From: JAKZRT01 sp047518005
Lineage (GTDB): Bacteria > Pseudomonadota > Alphaproteobacteria > Rhodobacterales > Rhodobacteraceae
NCBI GenBank assembly: GCA_047518005.1
Contig: JAKZRT010000203.1
Location: 1-8,099, forward strand
Direction: 5' to 3'
Length of the DNA: 8,099 nucleotides
The notes under the pieces are model-generated. The model saw nothing but the letters and a program-made list of their open reading frames with translations, was not told the origin of the DNA and ran no database searches. Of this stretch, positions 1 through 6,593 are shown piece by piece. Within the stretch, counting starts at the first letter, position 1, and each line of letters opens with the position of its first letter. Both the position numbers and the translations under genes were made by a program.

Positions 1-124
1 GAGGGCGGAATCTGTCTGAAAACAGGGAAAACCCGGTGAAACGAGTGCCTAACCAGCCAAAACTGGCGGAAAACCATCAAATCCCAGGGCGAGGCCAACA
101 AGCTCGCAGCTCAAAATGTGTTAT

Positions 125-150
125 TCAGAGCTTCCTTAGGAAAGTTCTGA
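125..150. promoter_or_regulatory. Imperfect inverted repeat upstream of the operon (possible operator or leader hairpin)
   Basis: The left arm 125-135 (TCAGAGCTTCC) and right arm 139-150 (GGAAAGTTCTGA) pair around a TTA spacer. They give an 11-bp dyad with one bulged A (143) and one G-T pair (130/145). It ends 48 bp before the ATG of the first operon gene and is not inside any believable coding sequence. It could be a regulator half-site pair or a hairpin in the 5' leader. It lacks the U-tract of an intrinsic terminator. I see no convincing -35/-10 pair to place it relative to a promoter, so the role is inference only. Confidence 0.35.
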
Positions 151-198
151 CTGACAAGCGGGGGCCATCGCGCGCCTGCCTTAGTTCTGGAGGATGCA

Positions 199-1719
199 AT
201 GATCCGAACCGGCCAAGACTACCGCGACTCGATCCGTGGCACCCGCGATGTCTATGTGAACGGCGAGAAAGTGGCCGACGTCACGACCCATCCGCAGTTC
301 AAACCGCTGGTTGATATTCGCGCGCGCATCTACGACATGGCCCACGATCCGGCGCACCGCGAGATCATGACTGTGCCTGACGGCGACGAGGTCAACGCGG
401 TCGGCAACGCCTTGCCCAAAAGCCAGGCCGACTGGTGGGCCAAGCGCCGCGCGACCGACCATCTGATGAACCAGATCGGCGGCGTGGTCACCCGCGTGGG
501 CGATGAAACCGTGGGCGAGATGTGGTCGCTCTATGATGGGCAGGATGTTTTGAACGAGGTCGATCCGCAGTTCTCGAAAAACATTGAAACCCATATCCAC
601 GAGGTGCTGCGAGGTGACCCCTTTCATGTCTCGGCCAACACCGATCCCAAAGGCGACCGGTCGAAAGCGCCCCAGGATCAGGACCCCGACATGCTGTTGC
701 ATGTGGTCAAGGAAACCGACGCAGGCATCGTGGTGCGCGGGGCAAAATACGAAACCGCTGCCGCCTATGCCAATCAGGCCTTTACCAAGCCGACGATTGC
801 CAATTGGGGCAATGACGCGCTTTCTGACTATGCCCTTGGGTTCATCTGCGATCTGAATTCGCCCAACCTGAAATTTATCTGCCGGACCGGGTTTGCCGGT
901 CGCGCGCCTGCCCGGGACTATCCTCTGTCCAACCGGTTTGACGAGGTCGATACGATATTGATCTTTGATAACGTGCTGATCCCATGGGAAAATGTGCTGT
1001 TTTATCGGCATACGAAGGCGGCTACGTTTATCCGCGCGACGCTGCACCGGTATTCGGCTTTTGCCTTTGTTCAGCGCAATCTGAAGGTCGCGGACATGTT
1101 GATTGGTGCGGCCTTGTTCAATGCGCGCCAGACCGGGTTGGAAAAGCAACAGGCGGTCCAGGAAAAGCTGAGCACTCTGGCGGTCTACCGCGAAGGGATC
1201 AACGCGCATCTGACGGCGGCAATTGCGCTGGCCGAAAAGTCACCTGCCGGTCTGATGATGCCCAACCAGTCGCTGTTGTATACGGGCCGGGTGCACGCCT
1301 GCAGCCACCTGAACGAAATGATGCACATCGCGCGCGAACTTTGCGGAGGGCAGATTTGCGTGACCCCCGACAGTGCCGCCTTTGACCACCCCGAGACCAA
1401 GCCATGGATGGAGAAGTACTATACGATCAACGACGAATGGGGCTCGGACGACCGGCGCAAACTGCTGGCCTATGCCCGCGACCTTTTGAACAGCGACTAT
1501 GCCGGGCACCGACTGACGTTTCAGCTTTTTGCCCAAAGCCCGCCGTTCGCGCATCTGGCTGCCGTGTACCGCAATTTCGACTGGGACGGGCCGCTGGCGT
1601 TTGCCAAGGTTGCGGCTGGTCTGTCGGACAATGTCACGGTTGGCAAGCCGCTCAATGCAGGCGACAACGCGGTGTCGCAGTGGTATTCGTCGCAGGCGAA
1701 CACTGGAGCCACTCAGTAA
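199..1719 (+). CDS. HpaB-family flavin-dependent monooxygenase, oxygenase component
   Basis: The 506-residue protein is close in length to 4-hydroxyphenylacetate 3-monooxygenase oxygenase components (about 500-520 aa). These use FADH2 from a separate reductase to hydroxylate an aromatic ring. Family hallmarks visible are NTDPKGDRSK (147-156), DMLLHVVKETDAGIVVRGAK (164-183) and the flavin-domain stretch RTGFAGRAPARDYPLSNRF (229-247), followed by VLIPWENVLFY (259-269). His143 sits where the substrate-site His of HpaB falls. The GRxPDY motif typical of phenol-using members is not present; residues 97-106 read VTRVGDETVG. The substrate is therefore probably not a simple phenol. A GGAGG Shine-Dalgarno at 189-193 lies 5 bp before the ATG. 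A two-codon reading frame (ATG CAA TGA, 194-202) overlaps this start. It is first in a four-gene operon, and the flavin reductase encoded at 2869 is the obvious reductant source. The family is secure; the substrate is unknown. Confidence 0.9.
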   Translation: MIRTGQDYRDSIRGTRDVYVNGEKVADVTTHPQFKPLVDIRARIYDMAHDPAHREIMTVPDGDEVNAVGNALPKSQADWWAKRRATDHLMNQIGGVVTRVGDETVGEMWSLYDGQDVLNEVDPQFSKNIETHIHEVLRGDPFHVSANTDPKGDRSKAPQDQDPDMLLHVVKETDAGIVVRGAKYETAAAYANQAFTKPTIANWGNDALSDYALGFICDLNSPNLKFICRTGFAGRAPARDYPLSNRFDEVDTILIFDNVLIPWENVLFYRHTKAATFIRATLHRYSAFAFVQRNLKVADMLIGAALFNARQTGLEKQQAVQEKLSTLAVYREGINAHLTAAIALAEKSPAGLMMPNQSLLYTGRVHACSHLNEMMHIARELCGGQICVTPDSAAFDHPETKPWMEKYYTINDEWGSDDRRKLLAYARDLLNSDYAGHRLTFQLFAQSPPFAHLAAVYRNFDWDGPLAFAKVAAGLSDNVTVGKPLNAGDNAVSQWYSSQANTGATQ

Positions 1720-1732
1720 TCGGGCGAACGGT

Positions 1733-2872
1733 ATGGCAAAAGACCCCAGGGACCCCGTCGAGGCGCTCCGCGAAAACACCGCGCAGCCTTTCGAAGCGGC
1801 GCGCGCCATGCCACCCGAGGTCTATACCTCGCAAACCTTCCTCGATCAGAAACTCGAGCACATATTCTCGCGCGACTGGTATTGCGTGGGCCGCGCCGTC
1901 GCGCTGTCGGGCGCGGGCGATTATGTGGCCGCCGAACTGGCGGGCCAGCCGATTGCGGTGCTGCGTGATCGCGACGGCGTACTGCGGGCGCTGTCGAATG
2001 TCTGCCTGCACCGGATGTCGACGCTGTTGCACGGGCGCGGCACTACGCGCGCCATTGTCTGCCCCTATCACGCCTGGACCTACAACCTTGACGGCACGCT
2101 CAGGGCGGCCCCTGCAATGACGCTGAACGACGGGTTCCGCACGTCAGACTATCGCCTGCCGGAACTGCAATGCCAGGAATGGCTGGGCTGGGTCTTTGTC
2201 ACGTTGAACCCCGATGCCGCACCCGTGTCCGGTCAGCTTGCCGACGTCGAAGCGATGATCGCCGGTTTCGGCATGACCGATTACGCCGAGACGTTTTACG
2301 AAGACCACGTCTGGGACACCAACTGGAAGGTGCTGGCCGAAAACTTCATGGAAAGCTATCACCTGCCGGTGTGCCACGCGGGCACGGTCGGCGGGCTTTC
2401 CAGGCTTGAGGATATGGTCTGCCCGCCCGGCCTGCCCGCCTTCAATTATCATACGATCTTGAAGGACGACACGCTGCGCATCGCCCGCGCGCATCCAACC
2501 AACCACCGGCTGCAGGGTGACGAACGGCGCACCACTTTCCTTTTTGCGATCTATCCAAGCCTGCTGATCACCCTGACGCCGGGGTATTTCTGGTATCTCA
2601 GCCTGCACCCGGTTTCGCCGGGCAAGGTGCAGATCCGGTTTGGCGGCGGCATGTCGGACGATTACCGGCACGACGCGGATGCGCAGCAGAATTTCCTCGA
2701 CCTGAAAACGCTTCTGGACGAAGTGAATCTTGAAGATCGCGGTTGCACCGAAAAGGTCTATCGCGGGTTGTCATCCGACCGGGCCAAGCCCGGTCACCTC
2801 AGCCATCTGGAACGCCCGAACTATGACTTCGCGCATTACCTGATGGCCCGGATCGAAGCAGGTCAGGCGTGA
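1733..2872 (+). CDS. Rieske non-heme iron oxygenase, alpha subunit (quaternary-amine demethylase-like)
   Basis: The 379-aa protein has an N-terminal Rieske [2Fe-2S] domain with C91-L-H93 and C110-P-Y-H113, then a catalytic domain with NFMESYHLPVCH (204-215). H210 and H215 are predicted mononuclear iron ligands, and D335 in the VNLEDRGC segment is the likely third. The residue that bridges electron transfer between subunits is Glu207 rather than the Asp of naphthalene dioxygenase. A Glu there is typical of the group that includes carnitine, glycine betaine and stachydrine oxygenases, which release formaldehyde from N-methyl groups or cleave C-N bonds. The ATG at 1733 is 13 bp after the preceding stop; its Shine-Dalgarno is weak, suggesting translational coupling. 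The stop overlaps the next gene's GTG by 4 bp. No beta subunit and no ferredoxin-type reductase are present in the window. Ring hydroxylation of an aromatic acid is the alternative to demethylation. Confidence 0.88.
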   Translation: MAKDPRDPVEALRENTAQPFEAARAMPPEVYTSQTFLDQKLEHIFSRDWYCVGRAVALSGAGDYVAAELAGQPIAVLRDRDGVLRALSNVCLHRMSTLLHGRGTTRAIVCPYHAWTYNLDGTLRAAPAMTLNDGFRTSDYRLPELQCQEWLGWVFVTLNPDAAPVSGQLADVEAMIAGFGMTDYAETFYEDHVWDTNWKVLAENFMESYHLPVCHAGTVGGLSRLEDMVCPPGLPAFNYHTILKDDTLRIARAHPTNHRLQGDERRTTFLFAIYPSLLITLTPGYFWYLSLHPVSPGKVQIRFGGGMSDDYRHDADAQQNFLDLKTLLDEVNLEDRGCTEKVYRGLSSDRAKPGHLSHLERPNYDFAHYLMARIEAGQA

Positions 2873-4047
2873 CCGACGCCGCCCCGATCCAGCTTTTGCG
2901 CGAGAAATTCATTGGCGGGATGAGCCACGCCGCCAGCACCGTGAACATCGTAACCACCGACGGCCCGGGCGGCCGCGCTGGCGTCACGGTGTCGGCGATG
3001 TCGTCGGTGTCGGCTGACACGCCCCGCCCGACGCTTTTGGTCTGTGTCAACGACCAGTCGCCGGCGGCGGCGATGATCATCAACAACGGGGTCTTCTGCG
3101 TGAACGTGCTGCGCGACGATCAGGGCTATATCTCGGACACGTTTGCGGGCCGGTTCAAGGACAGCCTCGCCGACAAGTTTGATTGCGCCGAATGGCAGGA
3201 AATGCCGTCCGGCGCGCCGCGCGTGGTCGATCCGCTGGTGGCCTTCGACTGCTCGGTGGTCAGCGCGCAACTGGTGGGCACGCATCACGTGATCTTTGGC
3301 GAGGTCGGCGATATTTTCATTGCGGGACGCGGATCGCCGCTGATCTATGCCAACCGCGCCTATGGTGCAGCGTCGCGGATCGACAGCGCCGGGACCGTCG
3401 CAACCGGCCGGGCCGCCGAAAACACGCGCCTCAACGTGGCCTGTTTCCACACCTTTGGCCCCTACATCCTGCCCGAGATGATCCAGCGCCTGTCCGTCGA
3501 GACGCCCAATTTCGAGCTGGCCTTGGTCGAAGGCGATCAGCGCCGGGTCCAGGAAAGCCTGTTATCGGGCGAATCCGAGGTCGGCCTGCTATACGACATC
3601 GATCTGGGCGAAGGGCTCGACGCTGCCCCTCTGACCCAGCTGGAACCTTATGTTCTTTTGGCCGAGGGTCACCCCCTGGCCGAGAAATCCGAACTCACCC
3701 CGCAAGATATGGCCGACCACCCGATGATCCTTCTCGATGCCCCGCCCAGCCGCGATTATTTCGTGAAAATCATGCGCGATGCCGGCGTCGAGCCCCGCGT
3801 CGCCTATCGCAGCTCACATCTGGAAATGGTGCGCGGAATGGTGGGTCACGGTTTAGGGTATTCAATATTGGCGACCAAACCCGCAAGTGCCATGTCCTAT
3901 GACGGGCGCGCTCTGGTTCATCGGGCGCTGAGCGCGAAATCCGAACCCAGCCGCGTGGTCCTGGCCACCCGCAAGGGTGCCACGCTCTCAGAACCCGCCG
4001 AGCGGTTCATCTGGTTCTGCCGCGACTTTTTCGACCTGCACCATTAG
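2869..4047 (+). CDS. Flavin reductase fused to a LysR-type effector-binding domain
   Basis: This 392-aa protein has two recognisable halves. Residues about 8-168 are an FMN/FAD reductase domain of the HpaC/DIM6-NTAB type: GVTVSAMSSVSADTPRPT (38-55), FCVNVL (76-81), HHVIFGEVGDIF (139-150) and PLIYANRAYG (157-166). Residues about 186-392 are a type-2 periplasmic-binding-fold domain like those ending LysR regulators: NTRLNVACFHTFGPYILPEM (185-204), VEGDQ (220-224), LLAEGHPLAEK (263-273), LLDAPPSRDYF (288-298) and the EMVRGMVGHGLGYSIL segment (319-334). No winged-helix DNA-binding segment exists. The GTG start overlaps the previous stop in a GTGA junction; starting at the later ATG (codon 18) would remove conserved N-terminal reductase sequence. 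The likely role is to supply reduced flavin to the monooxygenase at 199. The second domain suggests allosteric control by a pathway compound. The family's HPA hydroxylase reductase of Acinetobacter baumannii offers a parallel: it carries a C-terminal MarR-like ligand domain. Confidence 0.9.
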   Translation: MTDAAPIQLLREKFIGGMSHAASTVNIVTTDGPGGRAGVTVSAMSSVSADTPRPTLLVCVNDQSPAAAMIINNGVFCVNVLRDDQGYISDTFAGRFKDSLADKFDCAEWQEMPSGAPRVVDPLVAFDCSVVSAQLVGTHHVIFGEVGDIFIAGRGSPLIYANRAYGAASRIDSAGTVATGRAAENTRLNVACFHTFGPYILPEMIQRLSVETPNFELALVEGDQRRVQESLLSGESEVGLLYDIDLGEGLDAAPLTQLEPYVLLAEGHPLAEKSELTPQDMADHPMILLDAPPSRDYFVKIMRDAGVEPRVAYRSSHLEMVRGMVGHGLGYSILATKPASAMSYDGRALVHRALSAKSEPSRVVLATRKGATLSEPAERFIWFCRDFFDLHH

Positions 4048-4073
4048 GCTCATTTGCTGCAAGGAACCCACCG

Positions 4074-6143
4074 ATGCGTGATCCCCGATACGATGTCCTG
4101 TTCGAGCCGGTGCAAATCGGACCGGTCACCGCCAAGAACCGGTTCTATCAGGTCCCGCACTGCAACGGCGGCGGTTACCGCGACCCTTCGGCGGCCGCCG
4201 AGATGCGCGCCACCAAGGCCGAGGGCGGCTGGGGAGTGATCTTCACCGAACAGACCGAAATTCACCCATCCTCTGAAATAACCCCCTATATCGAACTTCG
4301 CATCTGGGAAGACCGGGACATCCCTCAATTCGCCAAAATGGCCGAGAAGATGAAATCGCACGGGGGGCTGGCGGGCATTCAACTGGCGTTTTCCGGTGTG
4401 AACGGGCCGAACCTCTACACCCGCGAGGTGCCGCTGGCGGTCTCTGCCATGCCGGTGCGCACTTTCACCAACGACCCGGTGCAGGCGCGCGCCCTGACCT
4501 GCGATGACATCCGCGACCTGCGCCGCTGGTTCGTGAACGCGGCCATACGGGCAAAGGCGGCAGGGTTCGACCTGATCTGCCTTTATGGCGCGCACGGATT
4601 TGGCATCTTCCAGCATTTCCTTTCGCGCGCCACCAACCAGCGCAGCGACGACTACGGCGGCAGTCTTGAAAACCGCTCGCGATTCGCGCGCGAAGTGATC
4701 GCAGACATCCGCGACGCCGTGGGCGACAGCATGGGCCTGACTTTGCGCGTGTCGCTGGACGAAACTATCGGCGAGCTTGGCTTTTCGAACGCCGAACTGC
4801 GCGAATTCATCGACATGAACCGCAACCTGCCCGACCTCTGGGACCTGGCGCATGGCACCTGGGAAGATCGTTCCGGCCCCTCACGGTTCAAGGGCGAGGC
4901 GGCGCAGGCCGATCTGGTGCGCGGCATCCGCGACCTGACCGACCGCCCGGTGGTCGGCGTCGGCCGGTTCACCTCGCCCGACGTGATGGTCAAACAAATA
5001 CGCTCGGGCCTGCTCGATTTCATCGGCTGCGCGCGCCCGTCCATCGCCGACCCGTTCTTGCCCAAGAAAATAGAAGAGGGGCGCGTTGAAGACATCCGCG
5101 AATGCATCGGCTGCAACATCTGCATCTCGGGCGACATGACCATGTCGCTGGCCCGTTGCACGCAGAACCCGACGTTCATGGAGGAATGGCGCAAGGGCTG
5201 GCACCCCGAGCGGATGAACCCCAAGGGCAGCAGCCGATCGGTGCTGGTCGTCGGCGCAGGCCCGGCCGGGCTGGAAGCCGCGCGCGCCTGCGCCGAACGC
5301 GGCTATGACGTGGCGCTGGCCGAGACGGGCCGGACCCTTGGCGGACGCGTTACGCGCGAAAGCCTCCTTCCCGGGCTCAGCGCGTGGGGCCGCGTGGCCG
5401 ATTACCGCGAATACCAGCTTGGCCAGAAGGCCAATGTCGAAACCTACTTCGACAGCCAACTCGACGCCGCCGGCATTCTCGAGTTTGGCTTTGAAAACAT
5501 CGCCATAGCGACCGGAGCCACGTGGCGGCGCGACGGTGTGGGCCGTCAGCATCTGGTGCCGTTCGCGCTGGACACCGCCATGCCGATCTTCACGCCCGAC
5601 GACCTGATGGATGGCAACCTGCCAAGGGGCCGGGTCGTGATTTACGACGACGATCACTATTACATGGGCGGGGTTCTGGCCGAGCTTCTGGCCAAGGAAG
5701 GCTGCGAAGTGACCGTGCTGACCCCCGCAGCCCATGTGTCGGAATGGACGCAGAACACCCTCGAACAACGCGCCATCCACGCCCGGCTCGCCGGGCTTGG
5801 GGTCAGGATCATCCTGAACCGCGGCGTCGTGGGAATCGGGCGCGACCATGTGGACAGCAATTGCACCTTCACCGGCCAGACCCGCGCCTTGGCCTGCGAT
5901 GCGGTGGTGCTGGTAACCTCGAAGATCGAGACCAACAGCGTCTATCATGGGTTGGTGGACCGCCGCGCCGACTGGGCCGATGCGGGGATCCGGTCGGTGC
6001 GGATATTCGGCGACGCCAACGCCCCCGGACCGATTGCCTGGGCGACCTATGCCGGGCACCGCTATGCGCGCGAACTGGACGGTGAAGACATCGGTGATGC
6101 GCTGCCGTTCCGCCGCGAAATCACCGCGCTGGCCGCAGACTGA
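4074..6143 (+). CDS. Trimethylamine/dimethylamine dehydrogenase-like iron-sulfur flavoprotein (DgcA/StcD-type)
   Basis: The 689-aa protein has an N-terminal Old Yellow Enzyme-type TIM barrel (about 1-335), a four-cysteine cluster and a C-terminal two-part nucleotide-binding region. Cys30 in NRFYQVPHC matches the cysteine that covalently binds FMN in trimethylamine dehydrogenase. C344, C347, C350 and C362 match the 4Fe-4S ligands. VVGAGPAGLEAA (392-403) and IFGDANAPG (644-652) mark the Rossmann region. Y171-G-A-H174 corresponds to the active-site Tyr/His pair. The amine-binding aromatic cage is changed: Tyr60 of the known enzyme is Gln60 here, Trp105 is Ala105 and the Trp355 region has no Trp, while Trp263 remains. 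The substrate is therefore probably a secondary or tertiary N-methyl amine other than trimethylamine, as for dimethylglycine (DgcA) and N-methylproline (StcD) demethylases. Electrons would probably leave through an electron-transfer flavoprotein. A Shine-Dalgarno (AAGGAA, 4061-4066) precedes the ATG by 7 bp, and 26 bp separate it from gene 3. It is the last gene of the operon. I see no clear terminator after it. Confidence 0.9.
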   Translation: MRDPRYDVLFEPVQIGPVTAKNRFYQVPHCNGGGYRDPSAAAEMRATKAEGGWGVIFTEQTEIHPSSEITPYIELRIWEDRDIPQFAKMAEKMKSHGGLAGIQLAFSGVNGPNLYTREVPLAVSAMPVRTFTNDPVQARALTCDDIRDLRRWFVNAAIRAKAAGFDLICLYGAHGFGIFQHFLSRATNQRSDDYGGSLENRSRFAREVIADIRDAVGDSMGLTLRVSLDETIGELGFSNAELREFIDMNRNLPDLWDLAHGTWEDRSGPSRFKGEAAQADLVRGIRDLTDRPVVGVGRFTSPDVMVKQIRSGLLDFIGCARPSIADPFLPKKIEEGRVEDIRECIGCNICISGDMTMSLARCTQNPTFMEEWRKGWHPERMNPKGSSRSVLVVGAGPAGLEAARACAERGYDVALAETGRTLGGRVTRESLLPGLSAWGRVADYREYQLGQKANVETYFDSQLDAAGILEFGFENIAIATGATWRRDGVGRQHLVPFALDTAMPIFTPDDLMDGNLPRGRVVIYDDDHYYMGGVLAELLAKEGCEVTVLTPAAHVSEWTQNTLEQRAIHARLAGLGVRIILNRGVVGIGRDHVDSNCTFTGQTRALACDAVVLVTSKIETNSVYHGLVDRRADWADAGIRSVRIFGDANAPGPIAWATYAGHRYARELDGEDIGDALPFRREITALAAD

Positions 6144-6395
6144 CGGGCCTGACCCACGACATTCTCGACGCCTGATCACTTTCCCGGCCGTCAGCGAATG
6201 TTTCAGACCCGGCAGGATCACCAGGTCAAAGCCTGGCAGCGCCGCGTCGATCGCCCAGTTCTGGTCAACCAGACAGCATCGACCACCAACAGATCCGCCA
6301 CCCGCATCCGGTCCAGCATCTCGCCGCAGACCGGCCACCACGATAAGATTTGTCCGGCTGGTCCGCTGGTGGCGCAGGATCAATCTGTCCAGAGC
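6144..6395 (-). pseudogene. Minus-strand coding remnant left of the IS110 element
   Basis: This stretch follows the last operon gene and holds no intact gene. On the minus strand it has coding-like composition with at least one frameshift. In one frame it reads ALDRLILRHQRTSRTN near 6395-6348 and, further on, NWAIDAALPGFDLVILPGLK. In a neighbouring frame the middle reads VCGEMLDRMRVADLLVVDAV. The segments fit one protein only if the frame changes twice. I do not recognise the family. The remnant stops exactly at the IS110 left boundary, and another minus-strand remnant resumes at the right boundary, so both may come from one interrupted gene. No start codon, stop codon or RBS of its own is evident; the frame runs on antisense to the end of the upstream dehydrogenase gene. 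Confidence 0.45.
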
Positions 6396-6415
6396 CTTAT
6401 GTATCTCACGTGCGC

Positions 6416-6421
6416 TAGACT
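6416..6421 (+). promoter_or_regulatory. -10 box of a promoter predicted to form at the circular IS junction
   Basis: TAGACT lies at the left end of the element. If the ends join through one CT core, the last three bases of the right end (TTG, 7604-7606), the core CT and the first left-end base (T6398) make TTGCTT. This sits exactly 17 bp upstream of TAGACT and gives a good sigma70-like -35/-10 pair. In the integrated state shown here the -35 position reads AGCCTT (6393-6398), which is poor. Transcription would start near 6427-6429, at the base of the 5' hairpin of the bridge RNA. Junction-formed promoters are established for IS110 elements; this instance is inferred. Confidence 0.6.
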
Positions 6422-6427
6422 GTTCCC

Positions 6428-6592
6428 AATCCGGTCCTTGGCGAAGGATCGGATTGGGACGGTGTTTGGCGTCTGAGCCTTGTGGCCCTGACTTGAGGTG
6501 ACCACGTTTTCTAGCGAGCCAGCACCGTCTCTCTTCATCGTCTCGAACAGTTGATTGCGGCCTTTGAGGACCGCGGAGCATAAGGAAGAGAG
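6428..6592 (+). ncRNA. Predicted IS110 bridge RNA with target- and donor-binding loops
   Basis: Three consecutive structures fill the non-coding left end. A 5' hairpin pairs 6424-6439 with 6444-6459 (16 bp, one G-U, loop GGCG); about 12 bp remain if transcription starts near 6428. A target-binding stem-loop has an outer stem 6458-6464/6523-6529, an added TGGC/GCCA stem (6467-6470/6518-6521), an internal loop and an inner GTGG/CCAC stem (6482-6485/6502-6505). A donor-binding stem-loop has an outer stem 6529-6536/6585-6592 (8 bp), an internal loop and an inner GCGG/CCGC stem (6557-6560/6571-6574). Guides are: left target 6475-6480, right target 6507-6514, left donor 6547-6553, right donor 6578-6584. 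All four match or pair with DNA at the element ends or flanks. The 3' end abuts the transposase ATG (6594) and covers its ribosome-binding site. Known bridge RNAs direct the recombinase to donor and target. The exact RNA ends are estimated. Confidence 0.8.
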
Positions 6593-6593
6593 C

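Noticed and set aside
12..25. Short dyad CTGT-N6-ACAG near the left edge as a possible operator
   Set aside because: Four-base arms are expected by chance, and nothing nearby supports a promoter.
36..314. Small plus-strand open frame of 92 codons overlapping the operon start
   Set aside because: It overlaps the well-supported first gene in a different frame, lacks a ribosome-binding site and has no recognisable protein character.
181..1209. Minus-strand open frame of 342 codons opposite the HpaB-type gene
   Set aside because: No recognisable motif and no Shine-Dalgarno; the plus strand carries an unambiguous conserved protein. It is a typical shadow frame in GC-rich DNA.
6144..6200. Intrinsic terminator after the operon
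   Set aside because: No GC-rich hairpin followed by a T-run is visible.
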